Numbered from the stretch's first letter, positions 9,215 to 18,772 are shown. The stretch is 64,000 nt of DNA from Aliikangiella maris (GCF_040719265.1 NZ_JBFDAH010000002.1:124001-188000); one strand, 5' to 3'. Notes: generated by a model not told the origin, from the letters alone. Numbers and translations are program-made.

Positions 9215-11257
9215 ATGTTGTCAACATTACTCAAGCCAGGACTGGCATTATTTAATCGAATTAGTCTGGCTAAAAAGTTTATTTTTATTTTTGTACTGTA
9301 TTTATTTCCGGTTGGTTATATTACCAACTATACGCTTTCTAAACATCTCAACGCAATTGATACCATTCGTGCTGAAAAGCAAAGCTTAGACCATATTACC
9401 GGATTAAAAACGTTACTGGTTAAGCTGGTCAATTTACGTTCTATTGAAAGCTTGCAGCGCAGTGGTCAAAATCGGCAAAGCGAAATTACTCGACTACGTA
9501 CCGAGATCGTACAGCAAATCCGCCTGTTACAGCAATCTGGGTGGTTTGATAGTCGACAAAAGAAATCGGCACGTGTGATTTCGTCACAATTTACGACATT
9601 ATTAAATAGTTGGGAGCAGTTTAATAGCACATCCGACCAAGCCAGAATAAGAGATGGCAAAGCGTTAGATCAAGTTATCATACAAGTGACAACATTAATG
9701 AAACTGGTGTTAGAGCAAAGTCCTTTATTGACGGATAGCGCTTCATATACGGCATTTTTAATTCGGGCTTATATTTATGATTTGACAGAATTGACTAATA
9801 AGGTGGGTCAGGTACAAAGTGTGGGTAGCAGCGTAAGTGCCCAAGGTAAGTTTACCCAAGATTCCTTTATTCAATTGTCGAATTATGTCGCACAATTAAA
9901 AGCGGCTCATCTGGATTTAATGCATACGATGCAAGCGGCGCTTGATGAATTTAGTGGTAATAACCTCGTTGCTCAATCAGTGGCACAAGTTGACCAGATA
10001 ACACAGCAATTTCTACAGCGTACCGAGCAAGACTTGCTTATCCCTGAAATAATGAGTATTCAACAGAATACTTTCTTTCTTTTGGGAGAAAGTGTGTTGC
10101 AAGCTGCTGAATCACTGTCAATACAAACGGCCAAAGCACTAACCCTTGCATTGGAAGCAAGAGAAAAGCAAGTGGTCGTTGAAGTTTGGATGAATATTAT
10201 TTCATCACTATTATTGGTCGGTAGTGCTGTCTATTTATTTTTATGTTTTTATCGAAATATTCATACCACTATTTCTCAAATTCGTTATGCGGTAAATCAG
10301 GTTGCAGAAGGCGATCTTACCGTTAATGTTGATATCAACTCTAAAGATGAAATGAGTATTATTGCTTTGCACATTAATAAGATGATTCAAAATACCAATG
10401 CTCTGGTTTTAAAAGTTATCAACGCGACAAATGAACTTGTTGCTACTGCTGAAAGTAATAATCAATCGGCTGCGAAAACAAGCGATACGATGAACCAACA
10501 AAATGTTGAAATTGGACAAGTTGCCAGTGCGACTGAAAAAATGTCAGCTACAGTCAGAGATGTTGCACAGTCGGTAGAAGAAACCGCGCGCTCAACCACC
10601 AGTGCTGACATTGACTCTAAAGCGGGTTTTCAAATTGTTGAAAAGACCATCGGGTCAATCAGCGAGTTGGCTTCTGAGTTATCGAGTGCCTCAAGTTCAA
10701 TTAATGAATTGCAAGCAAGTGTTGAAGGTATTGGTTCGGTACTTGATGTAATTCAGGGAATTGCCGATCAAACTAATTTACTGGCACTCAATGCTGCCAT
10801 TGAAGCGGCTCGGGCCGGTGAAAGTGGTCGAGGGTTTGCCGTTGTGGCTGATGAAGTGCGATCTTTAGCCAGTAAAACCCAAGAGTCAACAGAAGAAATC
10901 CGACTAATGATTAGTAACTTGCAGTCTTCAGCATCTTTGTCAGTTAATGCCATGACTAGTGGCAATGAAAAAAGTAATGAAACGGTAGAGAATGCGAGAA
11001 ATGCTGGTGATGCTTTGCAAAAAATTTCTCGTTCAGTTGGGCAGATTAGTCGGATGACCGAACAAATTGCGCTCGCTGCTGCCGAGCAGCAAGCAGTTGC
11101 TGAACAAATCAATCAAAGTATTATGCGCGTGAAAGATATTTCTGAAGTAACCAATGATGCAGCTTCCGATTCTGCTAAAAACAGTCAGCTCATCAATGAA
11201 GTGGCTGTCAATTTAAAAGCGCTAGTTGCACGCTTTAAAACGCGTTCGCAAGTGTAA
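9215..11257 (+). CDS. Methyl-accepting chemotaxis protein
   Basis: Transmembrane chemoreceptor of about 680 aa. The first membrane helix is KKFIFIFVLYLFPVGYI near the N-terminus. A helical ligand-binding region of about 280 residues follows, then a second membrane helix (about residues 325-348) and a HAMP domain ending near DEMSIIALHINKMI. The long cytoplasmic signalling coiled coil has the conserved tip DQTNLLALNAAIEAARAGE, which binds CheA and CheW. I prefer the ATG at 9215; a TTG at 9197 would add six residues, and neither has a strong ribosome binding site. No CheR-docking pentapeptide is seen at the C-terminus. The ligand is unknown. Confidence 0.93.
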   Translation: MLSTLLKPGLALFNRISLAKKFIFIFVLYLFPVGYITNYTLSKHLNAIDTIRAEKQSLDHITGLKTLLVKLVNLRSIESLQRSGQNRQSEITRLRTEIVQQIRLLQQSGWFDSRQKKSARVISSQFTTLLNSWEQFNSTSDQARIRDGKALDQVIIQVTTLMKLVLEQSPLLTDSASYTAFLIRAYIYDLTELTNKVGQVQSVGSSVSAQGKFTQDSFIQLSNYVAQLKAAHLDLMHTMQAALDEFSGNNLVAQSVAQVDQITQQFLQRTEQDLLIPEIMSIQQNTFFLLGESVLQAAESLSIQTAKALTLALEAREKQVVVEVWMNIISSLLLVGSAVYLFLCFYRNIHTTISQIRYAVNQVAEGDLTVNVDINSKDEMSIIALHINKMIQNTNALVLKVINATNELVATAESNNQSAAKTSDTMNQQNVEIGQVASATEKMSATVRDVAQSVEETARSTTSADIDSKAGFQIVEKTIGSISELASELSSASSSINELQASVEGIGSVLDVIQGIADQTNLLALNAAIEAARAGESGRGFAVVADEVRSLASKTQESTEEIRLMISNLQSSASLSVNAMTSGNEKSNETVENARNAGDALQKISRSVGQISRMTEQIALAAAEQQAVAEQINQSIMRVKDISEVTNDAASDSAKNSQLINEVAVNLKALVARFKTRSQV

Positions 11258-11278
11258 TAACAAGTTAATAAAAAAAAA

Positions 11279-11304
11279 CACCTGAATCTTGCAAGATTCA
11301 GGTG
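11279..11304 (-). terminator. Perfect 26-bp hairpin terminator for the minus-strand hydrolase gene
   Basis: A perfect inverted repeat, CACCTGAATCTT and its complement around a central GC. On the minus strand it is followed at once by a run of T (the A-run at 11270-11278), the classic rho-independent arrangement. It ends transcription of the metallo-beta-lactamase-fold gene and also separates it from the convergent chemoreceptor gene. Confidence 0.85.
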
Positions 11305-11331
11305 CGTGATGATTTGAGTCTGTTATTGGGC

Positions 11332-11403
11332 ACTATGATTAGAATATGTACCATGATTAGAATATGCACCATGATTAGAATGTGCTCTATGATTTAAATG
11401 CAG
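11332..11403. repeat. Four tandem copies of an 18-bp unit
   Basis: Units of the form ACYATGATTAGAATATGY at 11332-11349, 11350-11367 and 11368-11385, plus a more diverged copy at 11386-11403. The first three differ at only a few positions. They lie in the 3' untranslated part of the minus-strand hydrolase transcript, between its stop codon and the terminator hairpin. Confidence 0.85.
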
Positions 11404-11428
11404 CTTATGCCGCTAAATGTTTCATGAA

Positions 11429-12379
11429 CTATTCAAAGTTTTCACAAATTTTAATGGTTTGCTGATAAACATTCGCAATCCACTTATTTTCTTTGACAAA
11501 TACCGCATCTTGATTAAGGGCACTGAATTTTTGGGGCAAGCCCTGTTGTTGAATGCTGGAAAGTGACAAGCCTTTCGTTTTCGCTTGATTGATATAGCAC
11601 ACCGATTGTTTGAGCAGTGATATTCGCTGTTTAAATTGACTCATCGTGAAAGTTTCTGCGGGTTGGGGGGATATAGATGAATGCCCGGGAATGACTAAGG
11701 TGTCGGCTGGAAACTGAGCTGTCATATAGTCAAGATTGTTAAAGTACCCATTAATATCGCCTATATTTTTATCAATTATCGGGTAGCCATGAGTAAATAG
11801 ATAATCCCCAACATAAAGTGCTTGCTCCGCACTGAAATAAAAAACTAAATCACCAGTTGTATGACCCTTTAAATAAGGCAGTTTAATCAATTGAATAAGA
11901 TTGTTATTGATTTTTAATGTCGTTTGCCGTGAGACAAGCTGAGTATTTTTCAGCATCTCAGTCTCTGTTTTGAGGTCTGCATATTGTTCAGCTGATAAAA
12001 ACAATTGTGTTGCTGGTTGAATAAAATCAGCCAGCTGTTCGGTATGATCGCGATGCAAATGAGAGATGCTGATATGGGTTACATTGCTTGCATTCAACTC
12101 ATCTAACTGTGCTTTGATTAATGCGGTCGTGTGATTAAAATTTGGATCAATTAGTAGCGTATCTGATTTATCATGATAGACAAGAGTGTTGGTGTTTCCT
12201 TTTGCAGTGTTAACACGAAACACCCATAATTGCGGCGAAATTTTTAGCCGATCAATGCTCGCTTTTGAATTTTCAGTGGCGCTTGCATGAATGGTTATCA
12301 AAAATAAACTAGTGGACAGTCCTATTGATAAGGCGTGCTTTAAAACTTGCTTGATATTAAAAATCATTCGCTGCTTCAT
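11429..12379 (-). CDS. Exported metallo-beta-lactamase-fold hydrolase
   Basis: Metallo-hydrolase with the two-zinc MBL fold. HLHRDH (about residues 107-112) supplies three zinc ligands plus the catalytic Asp; downstream are GHTTGD, the bridging Asp in YVGDYLF and the last His in PGHSS. A hydrophobic N-terminus (LSIGLSTSLFLITIHASA) is a likely signal peptide. I start at the ATG at 12379, because AAGAGAG lies about 5 nt upstream; an ATG at 12400 would add seven residues but has no ribosome binding site. The architecture resembles subclass B beta-lactamases and relatives such as lactonases, so antibiotic hydrolysis is possible but unproven. It is a single gene ending at the 26-bp terminator. Confidence 0.85.
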   Translation of the reverse strand: MKQRMIFNIKQVLKHALSIGLSTSLFLITIHASATENSKASIDRLKISPQLWVFRVNTAKGNTNTLVYHDKSDTLLIDPNFNHTTALIKAQLDELNASNVTHISISHLHRDHTEQLADFIQPATQLFLSAEQYADLKTETEMLKNTQLVSRQTTLKINNNLIQLIKLPYLKGHTTGDLVFYFSAEQALYVGDYLFTHGYPIIDKNIGDINGYFNNLDYMTAQFPADTLVIPGHSSISPQPAETFTMSQFKQRISLLKQSVCYINQAKTKGLSLSSIQQQGLPQKFSALNQDAVFVKENKWIANVYQQTIKICENFE

Positions 12380-12820
12380 TAGTGCTCTCTTATTTAGCAT
12401 AAAGTAAAACTAAAAAGACCTGCTGATTGATTAATTTCTTTCATATGGCTTTAAATTCAATCTTTTTAAAAAGTCAAGAAAGCAGGTCAGAAGAAATTAT
12501 TTTTTAAAGTATTGGTTAGTTTCTTTCAATCATTTGGTGAAAAAATTGGTTATTAAATAATTGAAACATGATTAAATAATTAGAAAGTTGATAGCTTTTG
12601 GTGAATTTCTATATGTTTTATGTCGATTTTTTTAACTTAAATAGTTGAGTATTTTACTAAGTTAAAATTCGAAATACTAATTTCACAAAATCTTATATTG
12701 TAATTTTCAATCTCTTCCTAAAAAAAAAATTCAAAACCATTTGAAGAATATGGTTTTTGGTTTAAACTGTTAACTAATAAGCTAGAGTTTAATTCATTAC
12801 AACAACAAGGAACCGATAAT
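12380..12820. other. Divergent intergenic region, AT-rich
   Basis: It holds the divergent promoters of the MBL-fold gene and the DUF2314-like gene. GACCTGCT at 12417-12424 is repeated inverted as AGCAGGTC at 12481-12488. A nearby TAATTTCTT / AAGAAATTA pair has the same order, giving interleaved complementary segments. I see no gene. Confidence 0.4.
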
Positions 12821-13444
12821 TTGATTTTAGAAACATTGATCATTTTATTGGTAATTGGAAATCTTTGGTTGCTGCTCCAATTAATACCGCTAAAATGCCA
12901 TTCATCAACTGATTGCTCACTGAATTTTTGTTCAATAGCAAGTCGTGCTACAACTAAACTTGTTAAAACAAAACTTTCAGCAGATAAGCCGTTGCACTCT
13001 GTTAATCATGATCCTGACGTAGTGTTACTAAAAAATGCGACCAATCATGCGCAGCTAACATTGGCGCAGTTTCGTCAGTATTTTAAAAAGTATCCGGAAA
13101 GTGCACTAGTCAAAATAGCTGTAATTAATGATACTCAGACGATAGATCGAATTGTTGCTCACGTTGTAAAAATTGAGCAAAATAGTTTAACGGTTTTAAT
13201 TGTTAATTCACCAGAAGTTAATGAAGCCTTTTATGTTGGCACAATGCAATTTTCACTCACACAAGTCGAAGATTGGCAGGTGGTTGATAAACAAGGACAC
13301 GTTTATGGGGCTTATATTCAAAAAGCTATGCACTCAATTGGTCAAAAGCGTGGTATCGAGTTACCTTCTAATTACCGATATTTATGTCCATGCAATTGCT
13401 GTTGTAATTCTCCGGTAAAACCAATTAGTTCCGTCTTTACTTGA
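12821..13444 (+). CDS. Membrane-anchored DUF2314-like protein with a Cys-rich tail
   Basis: 207 aa starting at TTG, with AAGGAA about 9 nt upstream. One N-terminal hydrophobic helix (about 2-24) is followed by a Cys/Ser-rich linker. Residues about 65-190 have the pattern of DUF2314 (E. coli YegJ type): a basic FRQYFKKYP segment, a middle strand block, an EDW motif and a GHVYGAYIQKAM segment. The last 20 residues contain CPCNCCCN, an unusual cysteine cluster that could bind metal or form disulfides. The DUF2314 assignment rests on pattern memory and is moderate. Function is unknown for the family. Confidence 0.6.
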   Translation: MILETLIILLVIGNLWLLLQLIPLKCHSSTDCSLNFCSIASRATTKLVKTKLSADKPLHSVNHDPDVVLLKNATNHAQLTLAQFRQYFKKYPESALVKIAVINDTQTIDRIVAHVVKIEQNSLTVLIVNSPEVNEAFYVGTMQFSLTQVEDWQVVDKQGHVYGAYIQKAMHSIGQKRGIELPSNYRYLCPCNCCCNSPVKPISSVFT

Positions 13445-13591
13445 TTGATTAAATCATTAGACGCCATCACTCTGGCGAACGTTGGTCTTTATTTATCACT
13501 GTTAATTAATTTTTAATTGTTGTGTATGACTTAAGCAGAGTGTCACAGCTTGTTTCATCGATGTATCAGTCGCTTTTTAAAGGAATATGTT

Positions 13592-13675
13592 ATGATTAGC
13601 AGACGCTACACAACAAACATGATTCTGGGATTACTAGTGGCCTCGGTCAGCTTAATTGATCGTCAACGGTTATAA
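13592..13675 (+). CDS. Possible 27-residue hydrophobic mini-protein upstream of ruvC
   Basis: An ATG preceded by AAAGGAA at an 8-10 nt spacing opens a 27-codon frame with a basic N-terminus (MISRRYTTN), a hydrophobic stretch (MILGLLVASVSL) and a stop 38 nt before ruvC. It could be a small membrane peptide, a leader, or the remnant start of an exported protein. Supported only by the ribosome binding site and composition. Confidence 0.25.
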   Translation: MISRRYTTNMILGLLVASVSLIDRQRL

Positions 13676-13713
13676 TGATTTCCAAAATAAAGGTAAATAA
13701 GTAACATACTGAT

Positions 13714-14232
13714 ATGTCAATTATTTTAGGTATAGATCCCGGTTCGAGAGTAACTGGTTTTGGCGTAATCCGTATTAAGGGAAAGTCACTGGAGTATGTT
13801 GCCAGCGGTTGTATACGGGTCAAAGAGGGGATATTGTCGGATAGGCTTAACCAGATATTTGATGGTATTGCTCAGGTAATCCAGCATTACAAACCCGATG
13901 AAGCCGCTATTGAGCAGGTTTTTCTGGCGAAAAATGCGGACTCGGCGTTAAAATTGGGGCAGGCGAGGGGAGCCGCAATGGTTGCTATGGCACAACATGC
14001 GCTTGTGGTTGCCGAATACTCTGCTCGCCAAATTAAACAGTCGGTTGTTGGGAAAGGGGCGGCTGATAAGTCTCAAGTGCAACACATGGTCGTCAATTTA
14101 TTAGGCTTAAATGCAACGCCTCAATCGGATGCTGCTGATGGTTTAGCCGTGGCAATTTGTCATGGACATGCTTTGCAAAATGCTTTGTTTAAGGCGGGAG
14201 CAACCCGCGTTGTACGTGGGCGATTACGCTAA
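13714..14232 (+). CDS. ruvC: Crossover junction endodeoxyribonuclease RuvC
   Basis: Holliday-junction resolvase, 172 aa, the family's usual length. The RNase H-like fold shows the first catalytic Asp in ILGIDPGSRVTGFG, a Glu in AIEQVF, and the C-terminal acidic pair in QSDAADGLAVA. It acts with RuvAB in homologous recombination and repair in the cytoplasm. It is followed 54 nt later by ruvA. The ribosome binding site is weak. The usual upstream yebC is absent. Confidence 0.97.
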   Translation: MSIILGIDPGSRVTGFGVIRIKGKSLEYVASGCIRVKEGILSDRLNQIFDGIAQVIQHYKPDEAAIEQVFLAKNADSALKLGQARGAAMVAMAQHALVVAEYSARQIKQSVVGKGAADKSQVQHMVVNLLGLNATPQSDAADGLAVAICHGHALQNALFKAGATRVVRGRLR

Positions 14233-14286
14233 TATTTTCTTCAATCATTTTATCCATTTATTTTATTGTTAAATTAAGCGAAAGAT

Positions 14287-14901
14287 ATGATAGGTCGATT
14301 AACCGGAATCATTTTAGAAAAACAGCCACCGTATTTGCTGATTGATGTAAACGGCGTAGGTTATGAGTGTCAGGCACCTATGAATACATTTTATCATTTA
14401 CCGGAAGATTCTAATCATTCCGTCGTATTGCACACACATTTGGCAATTAGTGAAAATGCGCATACCTTATTTGCTTTTTTCAGTATGGAAGAGCGTAAGT
14501 TGTTTCGTGAATTGATTAAAGTAAATGGTGTGGGACCCAAGCTTGCATTGGCCATTTTATCGGCCATGAATGTGGTTGAGTTTGTGCATCATATTCATCA
14601 GGAAGAAGCTAGTACATTGGTAAAAATTCCAGGTGTTGGCAAAAAGACTGCCGAAAGATTGATTATTGAAATGAAAGATCGGTTAAAAGACTGGCAAGTT
14701 CCACAAGATAATCGCTCTGTTGCAACTTCGACACCAGATAGTTTTACTGCTGGCGGGCAGGCGAATATTCAAGAAGCAATCAGTGGCTTAGTGGCATTAG
14801 GTTATAAGCCCGCGGAAGCCAGTAAAGCTATCAGTCGGCTCGACGATGACTCGTTACCAGCCGCAACGCTGATTCGCCTGGCTTTAAAAAATATGATGTA
14901 G
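14287..14901 (+). CDS. ruvA: Holliday junction DNA helicase subunit RuvA
   Basis: 204 aa, typical for RuvA. An N-terminal OB domain (MIGRLTGIILEK...GVGYECQAP) is followed by tandem helix-hairpin-helix motifs (VNGVGPKLALAIL and IPGVGKKTAERLIIE) and a C-terminal domain that contacts RuvB. RuvA tetramers bind four-way junctions and load the RuvB motor. Here ruvB does not follow: the next gene is an unrelated lipoprotein. Confidence 0.97.
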   Translation: MIGRLTGIILEKQPPYLLIDVNGVGYECQAPMNTFYHLPEDSNHSVVLHTHLAISENAHTLFAFFSMEERKLFRELIKVNGVGPKLALAILSAMNVVEFVHHIHQEEASTLVKIPGVGKKTAERLIIEMKDRLKDWQVPQDNRSVATSTPDSFTAGGQANIQEAISGLVALGYKPAEASKAISRLDDDSLPAATLIRLALKNMM

Positions 14902-15216
14902 CTGTTTTTGTCTGGTAACTTAGATTGTTGATGTCTTTGCGCTTGCGGTTGTTTACGATAAATTAAATAGTAATAGTACCGAACATACGTTGTTAAAATC
15001 CTACAAAAGCTTACCAATATAGACAATTCATGTATTTGTTTCCTATCAAATATCCTGTAATATCTCTTGGAGATATTTGGGGTAGTTTTCCACTATTTTG
15101 AGAATCAAATGCTAATCGAGCAAATTTGCTGGGTTATCAGGTTAATTTATGATAGTGGACGTTATGACAAAGCTGTCGCAAATTCTGTTTTCAATTTCGT
15201 ATAAGAGAACAATATA
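14902..15216. other. Intergenic region after ruvA
   Basis: No gene and no trace of ruvB is seen. AATATCTC / GAGATATT at 15059-15077 forms a hairpin, and an overlapping alternative pairs CAAATATC (15047-15054) with GATATTTG (15072-15079). No T-run follows, so this is not an obvious terminator. Confidence 0.45.
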
Positions 15217-17721
15217 ATGAAATTAATAAAATGCTCTATCAATTCTGGGATTGCTGTTTTATCACTGGTTTTTCTACTTGCATGTGGCAGTGGCGGTAGC
15301 AATCCAGCGCCCTCCGGTAATGAAACGCCTACTGCTGTTAATGACTCTGCCAATGTTGCATTTCAAGGTAGTGTGACGATTGATGTGATCGCCAATGACT
15401 CTGATGCTGATGGTGATAGCTTGTCAATTGCCAGTATTACTCAGCCATCAGTTGGTACGGCAACTATTGAAAATGGTCAGATTGTTTATCAGGCCGTTGA
15501 TGTTGCTGGTAAAGTTACTTTTACTTATCAAGTTTCTGACGGTACCGCGACTAGTGAATCGGCTACCGTTACTGTGACTGTTGCAAATAATCAACTGCCA
15601 GTGGCACAAAATGATAGCGCAACGATGAACTTAAATGAGTCGTTATTGATTGATGTTTTAGCCAATGACAATGATAGTGAAATGCATGACTTGACAATTC
15701 AAATTGAGCCATCATCTATCGAGGCATTGCAGGGAGTGGCAACGATTGAAGTAGTAGAAGGAAAAGTATTATTTGAGCCATTGCAAAGTGGTGAACTGAC
15801 TTTTGAATACCGATTATTTGATGGTTATGATGTGGGAGAAAAAGCCCACGTCACTGTGAATGTCAGTGCAATCGATTTGGTATTAAAAGGACGTTTAAAT
15901 CCTTTGGTTGGTCAGATTAGTGTGTATGCCGATAATGTTGACTCTGAAAAAACCGTTACATCTGATGGGGTAACAGATGCACAAGGATATTATTCGCTAA
16001 ATGTAACCATTGATAATTTACAGAGTTTTGTCAGTTTAAGAGCCGCTAAAGCTGGAGAGCGCTTATATTATTTGTCACATGTTGGTTCAGCAAAAAAACT
16101 ACTTGCGCTCAAAGATAACGACAATCAAATTAGTGTGGCTGATTATCCATTGCTTGAACTTTCTGCTATTTCAACGGCGACCACTGCGCTGATGAATTTG
16201 AACAAGCAACCAACAGACTCAATGACCGATACTTTAATGGAAAGCTTGAGAGAGTCTGTCGATGGCAAGTTAATGATGTTTTTGGCTTCGATGATTCAAC
16301 AATATATTGATGGTAATGTGGGATTACCTGAAGGAATTAACACTTTGCCAAGCTTGCTGCACAATGCTTCAAAAATTGAGGCGTTTAGCTTTAGTCAATC
16401 TGATACTGAACATGAGCCAACAATTAATTTATTGCTTGAGTGGCTGGCAGTTGATCGCGAGTATGCCTGGTCAAATGGACGACAACACTTATATGCAAAA
16501 AATGATATTTACGCCGACGGTAATATTTCACCAATTGTTTATGAAAAAAATGCCAATGGAACGTTGCGTCTAACGACTGAGTTATCAGTACTTTCCGCTC
16601 AGTTAAATTATCATCGCACGATTGAAGTGGATCATTTATTAAATTGGGAGTTAAGTGAGAATAATCATTTGAGAATTAGTACTAGTGCACAATCTGATAT
16701 ATTGTTGCCAGAGAACTTAGAGTATGTTGCCGCTTGTGATGGTTATTACAATACCTATTTAACATTAACTCATATCGAAATTATTCCGGTTTATACCGGT
16801 GAAAGTATTGTTCAGTTTATTGTAAAGTATTCTGGAGATAATACTGCTGGTGAAAGTTTCGAAATGCCCTGCATGGGACTTGATGACTATGAATGGTCGC
16901 AAGCACAGTTAGTGACATTACCCAAAGAAAATTTTTCAATAGATGAAATTATTCAAAATGGTCGAGTGGCATTACGAATAGGCAAGGTTAATTCATCAGA
17001 TGGTTACTCAATGAGTGCCTCAATAGTCGGTTTAAATACAGACGGAACAAGTTATATTGAATATAACCAATATAGTGGTCAGTGGAATCAGAAAGATTCA
17101 GGCGAATTAGTATTAACTACGGATAATAGCACTCAAGTGGAATATTTTCCGATCGGAAAAGATCGTTCTGCGGTGAGATTTAGCGCATTAGAAACTGATA
17201 ACGAAGGAAATCGCCGCTTATTTGCAGGACTCATGATGAATGTAGATAAACAGCTGTCTCTTGGTAGTATTGAAGGACGCTATGAAGTTTTAGGTAATCG
17301 TGATTATCAGCAAGGGAGCGCCTATTCTTTTCAAAATAATGGTCTTGGCCAACAGGAAACTCAATATCCCGGCAGTGAGTGGCAGAGAATACCATTGTTG
17401 GGTGCCGATCTGAGTTATTTTAAATGGCAGCCCGACAGTTCTGGTTTAGGTTTAACGGCCGAATATTTAGCCAGTAGCGTTGCCGAAAATACCTATGAAA
17501 ATAGAGCTAAAACAGGATGTTTGCCTGATGATTTAGAGTGTAGTGTTTGGCGTCAACGCAGTTTTCGAATTGTTGCTGTCGAAGGTGAGGTAGTTTACGC
17601 ATTAATGAATGGAAAGCAAAATTTTTCTCTGTTTGGTGTGACAGGAACCGACATGTATTGGGGATATTTAGGGATGTTCAAAAAGACAGACTTTGTATTG
17701 CCTGAATTGACTTACGATTAA
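15217..17721 (+). CDS. Large lipoprotein with two N-terminal Ig/cadherin-like repeats
   Basis: 834 aa. A lipoprotein signal peptide with lipobox LLAC is followed by GSGGSNP. Two tandem Ig/cadherin-like domains of about 95 residues each follow (about 35-125 and 128-220); both begin with PxAxNDSA and carry an IDVxANDxD motif, typical of Ca-binding repeats in surface proteins. Residues from 225 onward begin with a carboxypeptidase-regulatory-like segment (LKGRLNPLVGQISVYADN...) and continue into a long region I do not recognise. Likely a cell-surface protein of unknown role. It is a single gene, convergent with fghA. Confidence 0.8.
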   Translation: MKLIKCSINSGIAVLSLVFLLACGSGGSNPAPSGNETPTAVNDSANVAFQGSVTIDVIANDSDADGDSLSIASITQPSVGTATIENGQIVYQAVDVAGKVTFTYQVSDGTATSESATVTVTVANNQLPVAQNDSATMNLNESLLIDVLANDNDSEMHDLTIQIEPSSIEALQGVATIEVVEGKVLFEPLQSGELTFEYRLFDGYDVGEKAHVTVNVSAIDLVLKGRLNPLVGQISVYADNVDSEKTVTSDGVTDAQGYYSLNVTIDNLQSFVSLRAAKAGERLYYLSHVGSAKKLLALKDNDNQISVADYPLLELSAISTATTALMNLNKQPTDSMTDTLMESLRESVDGKLMMFLASMIQQYIDGNVGLPEGINTLPSLLHNASKIEAFSFSQSDTEHEPTINLLLEWLAVDREYAWSNGRQHLYAKNDIYADGNISPIVYEKNANGTLRLTTELSVLSAQLNYHRTIEVDHLLNWELSENNHLRISTSAQSDILLPENLEYVAACDGYYNTYLTLTHIEIIPVYTGESIVQFIVKYSGDNTAGESFEMPCMGLDDYEWSQAQLVTLPKENFSIDEIIQNGRVALRIGKVNSSDGYSMSASIVGLNTDGTSYIEYNQYSGQWNQKDSGELVLTTDNSTQVEYFPIGKDRSAVRFSALETDNEGNRRLFAGLMMNVDKQLSLGSIEGRYEVLGNRDYQQGSAYSFQNNGLGQQETQYPGSEWQRIPLLGADLSYFKWQPDSSGLGLTAEYLASSVAENTYENRAKTGCLPDDLECSVWRQRSFRIVAVEGEVVYALMNGKQNFSLFGVTGTDMYWGYLGMFKKTDFVLPELTYD

Positions 17722-17753
17722 TATTATCAAGTTTGTTTAAGTTAGTTTTATTT

Positions 17754-17791
17754 ATGCGCATTATTCTTCTTTGTTATTTGATAATGCGCAT
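17754..17791. terminator. Inverted repeat between convergent genes, probable terminator
   Basis: A perfect 11-bp stem, ATGCGCATTAT / ATAATGCGCAT, with a 16-base loop. Its flanks are only moderately T-rich, so the efficiency is uncertain. It lies between the convergent Ig-domain lipoprotein gene and fghA. Confidence 0.5.
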
Positions 17792-17856
17792 TGATTTTAT
17801 TGTCAGTAACAACAAATAGCGTTTGCGGTTGGCCAAATATTGATTGGGTTTAATAT

Positions 17857-18732
17857 TTAATTTTTAGTATTTAAATTGGCCGCATGGTGAACAAAGTGAT
17901 CTCTCATAAAACTACTGATAAAGTAGTAACTATGATCATAGCCGGGATGAACTCTTAAGGTTACCGGTTGATTTTTTTCCTCACAAGCTTGAGTAAATAA
18001 TTCGGGCTTCAATTGCTCAGCTAAAAAATTATCACTGCCTCCCTGATCAATTAAAATGGCATGAGAACTACGGTGTCCATTATTAATTAGCGCAGTGGCG
18101 TCATATTGCTGCCAGCTTGTCTGTTCACTTCCTAAGTAACCACTAAACGCCTTTTGTCCCCACGGGCATTGCATTGGTGCGACAATTGGTGAAAATGCAG
18201 AGATTGATTGATATTGTTCGGGGTTTCTTAAACCAATTGTTAAAGCGCCATGCCCACCCATTGAGTGGCCAAAAATACCACAGCGTTTATGATCAACTGG
18301 AAAGTGTTGTTCAATTAACGGTGGTAATTCTTTAACAATATAGTCGTACATCTGATATTGAGCAGACCAAGGGGGTTGGGTTGCGTTAACATAAAATCCG
18401 GCACCACTGCCAAAATCATAACTGTCATGTTCACCAGGTAGCTCACTCCCTCTTGGGCTGGTATCAGGGCAAACGACGATAAAACCAAACTCATTGGCAA
18501 ATTGTTGAAAGCCTGCTTTCGTTGTGACATTTTCTTGGGTACAGGTCAGTCCCGATAAATAGTAAAGTACCGGGAGTTGCTTAGATGTACTATCGCCTTC
18601 TGCACCTTGGGTGTGTGGCACATAAACACTAAGCTCCATTTCGCAGCGGGTTGTGCTGGCATTGTGCCGATAAACCCCTTGAGTGCCACCAAAAGATTTT
18701 TGTTCACTGATGGTTTGCCAATTCATTTGCAA
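17857..18732 (-). CDS. fghA: S-formylglutathione hydrolase
   Basis: Esterase-D family alpha/beta hydrolase, about 290 aa, which cleaves S-formylglutathione to formate and glutathione. The nucleophile elbow is GHSMGGHGAL; other landmarks are YYLSGLTCTQEN, the Asp region near ILIDQGGSDNF and the His in HPGYDHSYYF. It lies 40 nt downstream of frmA on the same strand and completes glutathione-dependent formaldehyde oxidation. The start may be TTG at 18732 (GGAA 6 nt upstream) or the ATG two codons later. Confidence 0.95.
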   Translation of the reverse strand: MQMNWQTISEQKSFGGTQGVYRHNASTTRCEMELSVYVPHTQGAEGDSTSKQLPVLYYLSGLTCTQENVTTKAGFQQFANEFGFIVVCPDTSPRGSELPGEHDSYDFGSGAGFYVNATQPPWSAQYQMYDYIVKELPPLIEQHFPVDHKRCGIFGHSMGGHGALTIGLRNPEQYQSISAFSPIVAPMQCPWGQKAFSGYLGSEQTSWQQYDATALINNGHRSSHAILIDQGGSDNFLAEQLKPELFTQACEEKNQPVTLRVHPGYDHSYYFISSFMRDHFVHHAANLNTKN

Positions 18733-18772
18733 TTTAATTTCCGGTTAGTTAAAAGATAAAGCCTGATCAAGG

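Noticed and set aside
11332..11403. CRISPR array
   Set aside because: Units are contiguous 18-bp tandem copies without spacers, and no cas genes are present.
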